From: Lachnospiraceae bacterium
GTDB lineage: Bacteria > Bacillota_A > Clostridia > Lachnospirales > Lachnospiraceae
Direction: 5' to 3'
Length of the DNA: 64,000 nucleotides
NCBI GenBank assembly: GCA_900764695.1
Contig: CAAFOY010000081.1
Coordinates: 1-64,000, forward strand
The stretch's first letter is position 1. Each line of letters opens with the position of its first letter. The translations under genes were made by a program, and so were the position numbers. The notes under the pieces were generated by a model. It worked only from the letters and a program-made list of their open reading frames with translations, was not told the origin of the DNA and ran no database searches. This document shows positions 6,314 to 15,529 of this stretch, piece after piece.

Positions 6314-8731
6314 ATGAATACACCATTATCTTGGATTAAAGCATACGTTCCTGAACTTGAATGTACTGATCAGGAATACATGGATGCAATGACATTGTCA
6401 GGTACAAAATGTGAAGGTTTTGAAAGACTTGATGCAGACCTTGACAAAATCGTTGTTGGACAGATTGAAAAAATAGAAAAACACCCTGACGCAGATAAGC
6501 TTGTTATTTGTCAGGTTAATATTGGAACAGAAACAATTCAGATTGTTACAGGAGCACCTAATGTTAAGGAAGGACAGAAAGTACCTGTAGTACTTGACGG
6601 CGGTCGTGTTGCCGGAGGTCATGACGGTTCAAAGACTGAAGGCGGAATTAAGATTAAAAAAGGAAAACTTAGAGGAGTTCCTTCAGATGGAATGATGTGT
6701 TCTATTGAAGAACTTGGCTCAACAAGAGATTTTTATCCTGAAGCACCTGAATACGGAATTTATATTTTCGATGACAGCGTTCAGGTAGGATCAGATGCAA
6801 TTGAAGTTTTAGGACTTCACGATTCAGTTTTTGAATATGAAATTACATCTAACAGAGTAGACTGTTACAGTGTTATCGGTATTGCAAGAGAAGTAGCTGC
6901 AACATTTAAGAAGCCATTTAAGGCACCTGTTACAGGACCGGTTGGAACAGACGGAGATGTTAATGATTACATTTCAGTTGAAGTAAAGGATAACGACTTA
7001 TGTAAGCGTTATTGTGCAAAGGTTGTTAAGAATGTTAAGATTGCACCATCACCTGAATGGATGCAGAGAAGACTTTCAGCCTGTGGTATCAGACCTATCA
7101 ATAACTTAGTAGATATTACAAACTATGTTATGGAAGAATTTGGTCAGCCAATGCATGCTTATGATCTTGATACTATTGCAGACCATAAGATTGTAGTAAG
7201 AAGAGCAGAAGACGGTGAGAACTTCGTTACTCTTGACGGACAGGAAAGAGAATTAGACAGTGGAATGCTTATGATCTGCGATGGTGAAAAGCCTGTAGGT
7301 CTTGCCGGAATTATGGGTGGCGAAAACTCAATGATTACTGATGATGTTAAGGATATGCTTTTTGAAGCAGCTTGTTTTGACGGAACTAACATCCGTCTTT
7401 CATCTAAGAGAGTTGGTCTTAGAACAGACGCTTCAGGTAAGTTTGAAAAAGGACTTGATCCTAACAATGCAGAATCAGCTATTAACAGAGCATGTCAGTT
7501 AATCGAAGAATTAGGAGCAGGTGAAGTTGTTGCAGGTATGGTTGATGTTTATCCTGAAAAGAAGACAGAAACAACAATTAAGTTTGATCCTGACTATGTA
7601 AATAAATTAATCGGATTTAATTTAACAGAAGAGCAGATGGTAAGTTACTTCCCTGCTTTAGAGTTAAAATATGATCCTGAAACAAAACTTATTACAATCC
7701 CAACATTTAGACAGGATTTAGTTGGTATGTGTGATATTGCTGAAGAAGTTGCAAGATTCTATGGATATGATAACATTCCTACAACTCTTCCAAGTGGAGA
7801 AGCTACATCAGGAAAATTATCATACAAATTAAGAATTGATGAAATCGCAAGAAGGGTAGCTTTATACAGCGGATTTTCACAGGGAATGTCATATTCATTT
7901 GAAAGTCCAAAGGTTTATGATAAGTTATTACTTCCAAAAGATTCAAAATACAGACAGTCAATTGTTATTTCAAATCCTTTAGGAGAAGACTTTAGTGTTA
8001 TGAGAACTACACCTTTAGGTGGAATGCTTACATCACTTGCTACTAACTATAATAGAAGAAACAAAGATGTAAGACTTTTTGAAATGGGTAATGTTTATCT
8101 TCCAAAGGAATTACCACTTAAGGAACTTCCTGATGAAAGAATGCAGCTAATATTAGGTTTCTATGGCGAAGGTGATTTCTTTACAATGAAGGGTGTTGTA
8201 GAAGAATTATTGGAACAGGTTGGAATGAAGAAGAGAGTTCATTATGATGCTAAGGCGGGAAAGACTTTCCTTCATCCGGGACGTCAGGCTAACATCGTTT
8301 ATGATGGAACAGTTATCGGTTATTTAGGTGAAGTTCATCCAACAGTTTGCGAAAACTACAATATGAAGACTAGGGCATACATTGCAGTAATTGATATGCC
8401 ATATGTATACGAAATGTCTTCATTTGATAAGAAGTACGAAGGAATTGCTAAGTTCCCTGCTGTATCAAGAGATATTTCAATGGTTGTACCTAAGGATATT
8501 CCTGTTGGTAAGATTGAAGAAGCTATTGAAAGCAAGGCAGGAAAGAACCTTGAAAGCTACAGCTTATTTGACATCTATGAAGGTGATCAGATTGAAGACG
8601 GCTTTAAGTCAGTAGCATATTCAATTGTATTTAGAGCTAAGGACAGAACATTGGAAGATAGTGATATTCAGTCAGCTATGAATAAGATTTTGAAAGAACT
8701 TGAATCAATGGGTATTGAATTAAGAGCATAA
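6314..8731 (+). CDS. pheT: Phenylalanyl-tRNA synthetase beta subunit
   Basis: 805 residues, full length. Domain order fits the family: tRNA-binding OB fold (about 40-150; VVGQIEKIEKHPDADKL), B3/B4 editing domain (about 200-370; RPINNLVDITNYVMEEFGQP), B5 (about 405-470), catalytic-like core, and the ferredoxin-fold anticodon-binding domain (about 710-804; KFPAVSRDISMVV). It partners PheS and edits mischarged Tyr-tRNA-Phe. The ribosome site is AGGAAGGAG, and the gene is co-transcribed with pheS. A strong hairpin follows the stop. Confidence 0.97.
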   Translation: MNTPLSWIKAYVPELECTDQEYMDAMTLSGTKCEGFERLDADLDKIVVGQIEKIEKHPDADKLVICQVNIGTETIQIVTGAPNVKEGQKVPVVLDGGRVAGGHDGSKTEGGIKIKKGKLRGVPSDGMMCSIEELGSTRDFYPEAPEYGIYIFDDSVQVGSDAIEVLGLHDSVFEYEITSNRVDCYSVIGIAREVAATFKKPFKAPVTGPVGTDGDVNDYISVEVKDNDLCKRYCAKVVKNVKIAPSPEWMQRRLSACGIRPINNLVDITNYVMEEFGQPMHAYDLDTIADHKIVVRRAEDGENFVTLDGQERELDSGMLMICDGEKPVGLAGIMGGENSMITDDVKDMLFEAACFDGTNIRLSSKRVGLRTDASGKFEKGLDPNNAESAINRACQLIEELGAGEVVAGMVDVYPEKKTETTIKFDPDYVNKLIGFNLTEEQMVSYFPALELKYDPETKLITIPTFRQDLVGMCDIAEEVARFYGYDNIPTTLPSGEATSGKLSYKLRIDEIARRVALYSGFSQGMSYSFESPKVYDKLLLPKDSKYRQSIVISNPLGEDFSVMRTTPLGGMLTSLATNYNRRNKDVRLFEMGNVYLPKELPLKELPDERMQLILGFYGEGDFFTMKGVVEELLEQVGMKKRVHYDAKAGKTFLHPGRQANIVYDGTVIGYLGEVHPTVCENYNMKTRAYIAVIDMPYVYEMSSFDKKYEGIAKFPAVSRDISMVVPKDIPVGKIEEAIESKAGKNLESYSLFDIYEGDQIEDGFKSVAYSIVFRAKDRTLEDSDIQSAMNKILKELESMGIELRA

Positions 8732-8740
8732 AAACATTAA

Positions 8741-8788
8741 ACCACCCGCTTTGGAATAAATCTATGTTTCAAGGCGGGTGGTGTTTTG
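8741..8788 (+). terminator. Terminator after pheT
   Basis: ACCACCCGC-TT pairs with AA-GGCGGGTGGT around an 18-base loop, followed by GTTTTG. The T tract is short, so some read-through into dtd is likely. Confidence 0.7.
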
Positions 8789-8807
8789 ATGAAAAGAGAG
8801 GAAAGTT

Positions 8808-9260
8808 ATGCGTTTTGTAATACAGAGAGTAAATGAAGCTTCCGTAAAGGTTGATAATAAAGAGATAGGTTCAATTAACAAGGGATTTCTTGTTTTAATT
8901 GGTGTGTCTAATGAAGACACTAAAGAGATTGCCGACAAGATGATTAAGAAAATGATTAATCTTAGAATATTTGATGATGCTGATGGAAAAACTAATCTTG
9001 CACTTAAGGATGTTAACGGAGAGTTGTTATTGGTATCCCAGTTTACTCTTTATGCTGATTGCAAAAAGGGTAACAGGCCATCATTTATTAATGCCGGAAA
9101 ACCTGATATGGCAAATGAAATGTATGAATACATTATTTCAAAGTGCAAGGAAGAAATAGAGGTTGTTGAGCAGGGTGAGTTTGGAGCAGACATGAAAGTA
9201 AGTCTTTTAAATGACGGACCTTTCACTATTGTTCTTGACAGTTCTGAAATATGCAAATAA
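8808..9260 (+). CDS. dtd: D-aminoacyl-tRNA deacylase
   Basis: 150 residues, matching the Dtd family (about 145-150). It hydrolyses D-Tyr and other D-aminoacyl or Gly-tRNA-Ala esters, protecting translation. Hallmarks: the N-terminal [11 protein letters not shown], the central [17 protein letters not shown] motif and the C-terminal [11 protein letters not shown], where most relatives have NxGPVT. GAGAGGAAAGTT precedes the ATG. Placement after pheST groups translation quality-control functions. Confidence 0.95.
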   Translation: MRFVIQRVNEASVKVDNKEIGSINKGFLVLIGVSNEDTKEIADKMIKKMINLRIFDDADGKTNLALKDVNGELLLVSQFTLYADCKKGNRPSFINAGKPDMANEMYEYIISKCKEEIEVVEQGEFGADMKVSLLNDGPFTIVLDSSEICK

Positions 9261-9309
9261 TATAGATTACAGTGTAAAAAAAGTATTATACAGAAAAGAG
9301 ATAAAAGTT

Positions 9310-10353
9310 ATGTTAAAAAAAGAAATGAGTTTACATGATTATTATTATGATTTGCCTGAAGAATTAATAGCACAGGATCCTTTAGAGGACAGAAGCAGTT
9401 CAAGATTAATGGTTCTTGATAAGAACACAGGCGAAATAGAACATCATATATTTAAGGATATTATAGATTATTTGAATCCAAATGATTGTTTGGTAATTAA
9501 TGATACAAAGGTTATTCCTGCAAGATTATATGGAAGCAAGGTTGGCACTGATGCAAAGATTGAAGTGTTGCTTCTAAAGAGAAAGGAAAACGATGTTTGG
9601 GAAACATTAGTTAAGCCGGGAAAGAAATGCAAGCCGGGTACTGTTATAAGTTTTGGTGACGGAATTTTAACGGGCGAGGTTATTGATGTTGTTGAAGAAG
9701 GCAACAGATTAATTAAGTTTACTTATGAAGGTATTTTTGAAGAAGTGTTGGATAAGCTTGGAGAAATGCCACTTCCACCATATATAACACATAAACTTGA
9801 AGACAAAAACAGATATCAGACAGTTTATGCAAAATACGAAGGTTCAGCGGCTGCACCAACAGCAGGTCTTCATTTTACAAAAGAGTTATTAGAAAAGATT
9901 AAAGAAAAAGGTATTAAAATAGCTCACGTTACATTACATGTTGGTCTTGGAACTTTCAGACCGGTTAAGGTTGAAAATATTCTTGAACACCATATGCATT
10001 CTGAATTTTATATGGTTGACGAGGAAGATGCAAATATGATTAATGAGTGCAGGGCTAATGGCGGCAGAGTTATTGCTGTTGGAACTACAAGCACAAGAAC
10101 ATTGGAAACTGTAACAGACGAAAATGGTATTGTACATCCTGGAAGCGGATGGACACAGATATTTATTTATCCGGGATATCAGTTTAAGGCTATTGATTGC
10201 CTTATTACTAATTTCCATTTGCCTGAATCAACATTATTAATGCTTGTTTCAGCGTTGGCCGGAAGAGAGAACATTCTTAACGCATACAATAAGGCTGTAG
10301 AAGAAAAATACAGATTTTTTAGCTTTGGCGATGCAATGTTTATAAAGGAATAG
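9310..10353 (+). CDS. queA: S-adenosylmethionine:tRNA ribosyltransferase-isomerase
   Basis: QueA transfers the ribosyl part of AdoMet to 7-aminomethyl-7-deazaguanine in tRNA, the penultimate step of queuosine synthesis. I choose ATG 9310 (347 residues). The frame is open further upstream, but the protein there is unlike the family and overlaps dtd. Seen: the N-terminal [32 protein letters not shown], and the C-terminal [17 protein letters not shown]. aroA starts 6 bases after the stop, so the two are translated from one message. No other queuosine genes are in the window. Confidence 0.95.
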   Translation: MLKKEMSLHDYYYDLPEELIAQDPLEDRSSSRLMVLDKNTGEIEHHIFKDIIDYLNPNDCLVINDTKVIPARLYGSKVGTDAKIEVLLLKRKENDVWETLVKPGKKCKPGTVISFGDGILTGEVIDVVEEGNRLIKFTYEGIFEEVLDKLGEMPLPPYITHKLEDKNRYQTVYAKYEGSAAAPTAGLHFTKELLEKIKEKGIKIAHVTLHVGLGTFRPVKVENILEHHMHSEFYMVDEEDANMINECRANGGRVIAVGTTSTRTLETVTDENGIVHPGSGWTQIFIYPGYQFKAIDCLITNFHLPESTLLMLVSALAGRENILNAYNKAVEEKYRFFSFGDAMFIKE

Positions 10354-10359
10354 CATCCT

Positions 10360-11652
10360 ATGGAAAAATATGCAGTAAAGAAATTAAACAAAAAAAATAA
10401 TATAAATGCGTCAGTGCCGGGCTCTAAAAGTATCACTAACAGAGCTTTAATGCTGGCGGCTATGTCAGATGGCATATGCACACTTAACGGTGTATTGTTT
10501 AGCAGTGATTCAAGAGCTTTTCTTGACTGCCTTATTTCATTAGGTTTTAGTGTTCAGATAGATGAAGAAAGTGCTAAGGTAGTGATTAAGGGTGAAAATG
10601 GAAGAATCCCTAACAGAAAGGCTACAATTAATGTTCAAAGTGCAGGAACAGCAGCAAGATTCATGACTGTTTTTCTTGCTGTGGCAGGTGGTGACTATAC
10701 TCTTCAATCTTCAGAACAGATGAAGAAGCGTCCAATGAGTGAGCTTCTAGGCAGCCTGACAGCTAAGGGTGTAGAGATTAAGTGTTTAGAAGAAGAAGGA
10801 CATTTTCCTTTTGAAATTCATTCTAAGGGAATTAAGTCAGGTAATATTAAAATCGACACGACTACCAGCAGTCAGTATGCCAGCGCATTGCTTATGGCAT
10901 CTGTAATGAATGGTATGAATGTGGAACTTACAGGTTCAAGAGTGGACGGTGCCTATATTAAGATTACAACAAATATGCTTAAGCAGTTTGACATTGATTT
11001 TGATAGAGAAGGCAATACATATATAATAAAGAAGCAAAGCTATATTTGTAATGTATATAATGTTGAACCGGATATGTCTGCTGCATGTTATTTTTATGCT
11101 ATGGCAGCTATTCTTGGTGTTAAATCTATTGTTAAGGGAATACATAAAGATTCAATGCAGGGGGATATTAAGTTTATTTATGCTCTTGAAAGAATCGGTT
11201 GTGTAATAACAGATAAGCCGGAAGGTCTTGAAGTGGATGGAACAAGTGCTGTAGGATATGAAGGCATTGATATAGATATGTCTGATTTTTCAGACCAGGC
11301 GCTTACAATGGCTGTTGTGGCAGCTTTTGGAAAGACTGAGACAAGAATCAGAAATATTGGTCATATAAGAGGTCAGGAATCAGACCGTGTTCAGGTTATT
11401 GTTAACGAACTTAACAGAATGGGATGTGATGCTAAGATTGTGGAAGAAGGCGGTAGTACAGATGTAATTATAACGCCGGGCAAACTTCACGGAGCAGAAA
11501 TTGAAACTTATGACGACCACCGTGTGGCAATGAGTTTTGCAGTGGCAGGTCTTGCAGTTGATGGAATTGTAATAAAGAATCCAATGTGCTGCAGAAAGAC
11601 TTTTGAAAACTACTTTGATGTTCTGGAAACAATTGAAAAGGAAGACGAATAG
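10360..11652 (+). CDS. aroA: 3-phosphoshikimate 1-carboxyvinyltransferase (EPSP synthase)
   Basis: 430 residues, full length. It joins phosphoenolpyruvate to shikimate-3-phosphate in the aromatic amino acid pathway. Seen: PGSKSITNRALMLAA near the N-terminus (the PEP/S3P-binding Lys-Ser), AGTAARFMT, and DDHRVAMSFAVAGL near the C-terminus. The ribosome site AAAGGA lies in the end of queA. It fits functionally with tyrA and the trp operon elsewhere in the window. Confidence 0.96.
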   Translation: MEKYAVKKLNKKNNINASVPGSKSITNRALMLAAMSDGICTLNGVLFSSDSRAFLDCLISLGFSVQIDEESAKVVIKGENGRIPNRKATINVQSAGTAARFMTVFLAVAGGDYTLQSSEQMKKRPMSELLGSLTAKGVEIKCLEEEGHFPFEIHSKGIKSGNIKIDTTTSSQYASALLMASVMNGMNVELTGSRVDGAYIKITTNMLKQFDIDFDREGNTYIIKKQSYICNVYNVEPDMSAACYFYAMAAILGVKSIVKGIHKDSMQGDIKFIYALERIGCVITDKPEGLEVDGTSAVGYEGIDIDMSDFSDQALTMAVVAAFGKTETRIRNIGHIRGQESDRVQVIVNELNRMGCDAKIVEEGGSTDVIITPGKLHGAEIETYDDHRVAMSFAVAGLAVDGIVIKNPMCCRKTFENYFDVLETIEKEDE

Positions 11653-11807
11653 ATTTTAGTCACATGGATTGTAATATAAAAAAAATATTTGTTGCATATT
11701 TGCTATTTTTATAATAGAATGAAAAAAGTTATGAGTAGTAAGTAATTCATAATGAGTTAAATTATAAAATTAAAGAACGTGTAACAAACGAAAAAGGAGA
11801 ATTACAA

Positions 11808-12032
11808 ATGAAAGATAAGATTAAAGAAATTATTTTAAGTGTAAATCCCGGTATGGATGTTGAAGATGAGGATTTTAACATTGCAGAAGATATGGACTCA
11901 ATGGATATTCTTGCATTAATGGAAGAATTAGAGGACGCTTTTGATATTGAAATTACAATGGAAGAAAAGAATGAAGAGAACTTTAGCAGCATTGATGCAT
12001 TAGCAGAAATGATTGAAAGACTTCAGCAATAA
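11808..12032 (+). CDS. Acyl/aminoacyl carrier protein (DltC-like) of the acylation locus
   Basis: 74 residues, very acidic. The phosphopantetheine-attachment motif is MDSMDILALM with the acceptor Ser at about residue 31. Helix 2 is followed by LEDAFDIEI, as in DltC and small ACPs. It probably carries an activated acyl group from the AMP ligase (15530-17014) to the MBOAT protein (13831-15444). AAAAAGGAGAATTACAA precedes the ATG. It is separated from the next gene by a terminator, so it can be made in excess or under separate control. A role in fatty acid synthesis is less likely from its neighbours but is not excluded. Confidence 0.85.
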   Translation: MKDKIKEIILSVNPGMDVEDEDFNIAEDMDSMDILALMEELEDAFDIEITMEEKNEENFSSIDALAEMIERLQQ

Positions 12033-12050
12033 TATGACAAATATGATTAT

Positions 12051-12085
12051 AGGGCTCTTAAGTTAACTTAGGGGCCTAATTTTTT
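12051..12085 (+). terminator. Terminator after the carrier-protein gene
   Basis: AGGGCTCTTAAG pairs with CTTAGGGGCCT (one bulge, two G-U pairs) around TTAA, followed by AATTTTTT. Between it and 12267 lies an AT-rich leader, including GAAAC/GTTTC at 12108-12121, which probably holds a promoter for the next gene that I cannot place with confidence. Confidence 0.75.
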
Positions 12086-12266
12086 GCCAAATAAAGTAGA
12101 AAAAGAGAAACAAAAGTTTCATTTTGTAAAAATCATAAAATCTTTGTAAAACTTTTTGGTTATCACAATTATATAAAAATTATTATATATTATATTTTTG
12201 TTTTTGAGTGTAAAGGGGACTAGTGTGTGTGAAAAAACAATAAAAGATTAAGCAGTGGAGTTTATT

Positions 12267-13826
12267 ATGAAATTAAAATTAGTTCGTATTACAAAAATCA
12301 TATGTTTTTGCATGGTGGCAGTTTTAATGGTTGGAGGGTTAACAGACCTTTTAAAGCCTAAGTGGTTAGAAAATAGATGGGTATCGGCGAAAACAAACAA
12401 AAGTTTTTATGAATTGCAGGATAACAGCGCAGAGGTTGTCTTTTTTGGAGCAAGTATTATTTCAGCAGCAATGGATCCGTTCCAGCTATATGAGGAGCAG
12501 GGAATTTCTTCATATAATCTAGGTGTTATGTCTCAGCCAATGATTGGAACATATTATTGGTTTAAGGAAGCACTAAAAACTCAGAATATGAAATTAGCAG
12601 TAATAGAGATTAAGTCTGCCGGACGTTCTTCTGAAAAAGCAGAAGAAAAGGCAAGAAAGTCTTATGATTATATGAAATGGGGTAAGAACAAGATTCAATA
12701 CGCCTTGGATTACAAGGACTTCCATAAGGAAGCTGATGGCACAGACGAAGAAGTTGATTTGTGGTCATATCTTTTCCCATTATCTTTGTATCACACAAGA
12801 TGGTCTGAACTGTCTTATGATGACTATGATTTCTTCTTAGGAAAAAACAATAGTAATACTAAGGGATTTTCAGTACTTTCAACACAGTTTAAAAATTCAA
12901 CAAGTTTTGACGCTGAAAAAGAAGCAAAAGGAAAGTATGATGGATTTGAAGTTAAGTCTAATGATAAGGAAACACCAAATCCTATTAATGAAGAATATGC
13001 TCTTAAGCTTATTAAGGAAGCAAAACAACAGGGTGTGGAATTATTATTTGTAAGAACACCTGACACAACATGGCATGAAGACCAGCACAATTATATACAG
13101 GAACTTGCCGACAAGAATAATATTAAATTTCTTGATTTGAATTTGAAATCAAATATGGATAAGATGCAGTTTGATTATTCAGAGGATGCGGCAGATACGG
13201 TTCACGTAAATATTTTAGGGGCAAAGAAGATTACCAAGTTCGTAGGTCAGTATATTGCTGATAATTACAAACTTACAGATTATAGAAAAACAGATAATAG
13301 TATAAAGAAGGATTTTGAGTCACAGAAATCAAACTATCAGGCCGCTTTAAATGAAGGAAAGTTAAATCTTATAACTAACTTTGATGAATACCTTAAGGCT
13401 ATTAATACTGATGAATATTCAGTAATTATTACTTCTGGTTCAAATGTTAGGAATATTACATTTACTGACAGTCAGAAGAAGACTTTGATTAGTATGGGAG
13501 CTGATGAAGCGTTATTTACAGACAGTACTTATGGAAATAATGTTATTTGTGTTCTTGATGGAGATAACTCTAAGAATAAAGTAAAGAAACAGCTTGAAGA
13601 TAACTCAAAAGTTACAACCCTTGGAGGAACACTTAGTTGTGGTACTGATTATGATATAACAGCTAATTCCAAAGGTGGAACAATGAGATTAAACAATAGT
13701 AAATACACAGGATTAATTTCATGGGGAATGAACATTATTGTTTATGACAAGAAACTAAAAGAGGTTGCAGATACAGCATTTCTTCATTTTGAAAACAATG
13801 CAACTGTAATGCACAGAGGAGAGTAG
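12267..13826 (+). CDS. Membrane-anchored SGNH-hydrolase-like protein (DltD/AlgJ-type role) with an extra C-terminal domain
   Basis: 519 residues from ATG 12267 (a GTG at 12255 overlaps the ribosome site). One N-terminal membrane helix (about 8-28) places the rest outside. Block I reads VVFFGASIISAAMDP with the candidate nucleophile Ser, and the late Asp-His pair is ADTVHVNILGAKKI, so an SGNH fold is likely. Residues about 350-519 are an added domain (DEYSVIITSGSN, NNVICVLDGD, GTMRLNNSKYTG) that loosely resembles ILEI/PANDER-like domains; that resemblance is a weak guess. It sits 4 bases before the MBOAT gene. By analogy with DltD it should complete acyl transfer to an envelope polymer. Confidence 0.75.
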   Translation: MKLKLVRITKIICFCMVAVLMVGGLTDLLKPKWLENRWVSAKTNKSFYELQDNSAEVVFFGASIISAAMDPFQLYEEQGISSYNLGVMSQPMIGTYYWFKEALKTQNMKLAVIEIKSAGRSSEKAEEKARKSYDYMKWGKNKIQYALDYKDFHKEADGTDEEVDLWSYLFPLSLYHTRWSELSYDDYDFFLGKNNSNTKGFSVLSTQFKNSTSFDAEKEAKGKYDGFEVKSNDKETPNPINEEYALKLIKEAKQQGVELLFVRTPDTTWHEDQHNYIQELADKNNIKFLDLNLKSNMDKMQFDYSEDAADTVHVNILGAKKITKFVGQYIADNYKLTDYRKTDNSIKKDFESQKSNYQAALNEGKLNLITNFDEYLKAINTDEYSVIITSGSNVRNITFTDSQKKTLISMGADEALFTDSTYGNNVICVLDGDNSKNKVKKQLEDNSKVTTLGGTLSCGTDYDITANSKGGTMRLNNSKYTGLISWGMNIIVYDKKLKEVADTAFLHFENNATVMHRGE

Positions 13827-13830
13827 TAAG

Positions 13831-15444
13831 ATGGGTTTTAACACATTATCATTTATCCCTTTTCTATTAATTGTTATACTATTATATTTTACAATATTTA
13901 GAAAATGTCAGTGGGTATTTTTACTTTTGGCAAGTATAGCATTTTATTTATTTGCCGGACCAAAATATATAATATTTATTTTTATCTCGTCACTTAGTAC
14001 ATATACATTGGCAAGAAAGATTCAGAAGTTACACGACGATGAAAGCAGAATTACAAAGACAAGAGAGTTTTCTTCAAAGGAAGCTAAGAAGGCTTTTAAG
14101 AAAAGATTTACTAAGAGAAGAAAAAGAATTTTACTTCTTGACTTTGCAATAAATCTTGGAATTTTATGTGTAATTAAATATACTGATTTTATTTTGTCAG
14201 GAGTTTCTTCAGTTCTTGGAAGATTCGGACTTGATTGGAGTAAGGAATTTAATTTTGTATTACCATTAGGAATATCATTCTATACATTTATGGTTGTTGG
14301 ATATATTCTTGATATTTATTGGAAAAGATATAGAGCAGAGACTAATTATTTTAAATTAGCATTGTTTACAATGTATTTTCCACATATAGTTCAGGGACCT
14401 ATTGGAAGATACAATAAATTATCACCACAGTTTTTTAAAGACCATCCTTTTGATTATGACAGGGTAACTAAGGGATTCCAGTTAATTCTCTGGGGTTACT
14501 TTGAAAAAATGGTTATTTCTGACAGATTGCAGACTTTTACTAATGGTGCTCTTGCAAAATGGGACCAGATTACAGGTTTCCCACTTATTCTTGCAATATC
14601 ATTGTTCTCAATTCAGATGTATTTGGATTGGATGGGATGTATGGATATTGCCCATGGTGTGTCAGAAATATTTGGTATTAATTTAGATAAGAACTTTTGG
14701 CATCCGTTCTTCTCAAAGAATATGCCGGAATTCTGGAGAAGATGGCATATTTCACTTGGTGCATGGTTTAAGGATTATTTATTATATCCTGTATCAATGT
14801 CAGCATTGTGTAAGAAGATTAATAAATTCACAAGAAAGAAATGGGGCAATCAGGTTTCACGTTCACTTTCAGTTGTAATCCCTGCATCATGTGTATGGAT
14901 TGTTACAGGTGTTTGGCACGGAGCGGCAAGTTGTTTTGTACTTTGGGGCATTTACCACGGTATTTTAATCGTATCAAGTGGATTGTTTGAAATTCCAATT
15001 CAAAAATTATGCAAGTTCTTGCATATGGATACAGAATGTTTCAGCTTTAATCTTTTCAGAATGGCAAGAACATTTATGTTATCAACTATTGGACGTATAT
15101 TCTTTGCAGTTTCTGCAGGATTTACAACATTCTTTGAATTTTTAAAGAGAATGTTTAATTTCAGACAGTTTGGACTTCATACTCTTTGGGATGAAAGTTT
15201 GTATTCTTATGGACTTGACCAGCATAATTTCACATTGGCAATGCTTTTAGTTGCATTAGTTTGGGGTGTAAGTATGTTGCAGGAAAAGTTTGACAAGGAT
15301 GGAATGACAATAAGAGATGTTATTGCAAAACAGAATATTTTATTCAGATGGTTATTGTACTTAGCTCTTATAGCAGGTATTCTTGTATTTGGAATGTACG
15401 GCTCAGGATATAATGCAGGTGCATTTTTCTATGGTAAGTTCTAA
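13831..15444 (+). CDS. MBOAT-family O-acyltransferase (DltB/AlgI-like)
   Basis: 537 residues with about 10-12 membrane helices. Family signatures: LPLGISFYTF, GPIGRYNKL, the amphipathic WRRWHISLGAWFKDYLLYP segment, and TGVWHGAASCFVLWGIYHG with the catalytic His near residue 367. DltB and AlgI proteins take an acyl group from a cytosolic carrier and pass it across the membrane to an extracellular polymer. The 4-base spacing from the SGNH gene implies translational coupling. The substrate cannot be read from the sequence. Confidence 0.93.
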   Translation: MGFNTLSFIPFLLIVILLYFTIFRKCQWVFLLLASIAFYLFAGPKYIIFIFISSLSTYTLARKIQKLHDDESRITKTREFSSKEAKKAFKKRFTKRRKRILLLDFAINLGILCVIKYTDFILSGVSSVLGRFGLDWSKEFNFVLPLGISFYTFMVVGYILDIYWKRYRAETNYFKLALFTMYFPHIVQGPIGRYNKLSPQFFKDHPFDYDRVTKGFQLILWGYFEKMVISDRLQTFTNGALAKWDQITGFPLILAISLFSIQMYLDWMGCMDIAHGVSEIFGINLDKNFWHPFFSKNMPEFWRRWHISLGAWFKDYLLYPVSMSALCKKINKFTRKKWGNQVSRSLSVVIPASCVWIVTGVWHGAASCFVLWGIYHGILIVSSGLFEIPIQKLCKFLHMDTECFSFNLFRMARTFMLSTIGRIFFAVSAGFTTFFEFLKRMFNFRQFGLHTLWDESLYSYGLDQHNFTLAMLLVALVWGVSMLQEKFDKDGMTIRDVIAKQNILFRWLLYLALIAGILVFGMYGSGYNAGAFFYGKF

Positions 15445-15529
15445 GGTATGTAGAGTTTTGAAATACAATTGTTGTAATGAATAGTTTTGTGATATAGAAC
15501 TTTGAAATACATGGTTTTAGGAGGTTGTA

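Noticed and set aside
7159..7467. Open frame of 102 codons on the minus strand inside pheT
   Set aside because: It is a mirror of a highly conserved gene, has no ribosome site and has Ser/Pro-rich shadow composition.
11687..11715. Promoter for the carrier-protein gene (TATAAT at 11710-11715)
   Set aside because: The -10 is good, but no -35 at 16-18 bases is better than chance, so it is not listed as a feature.
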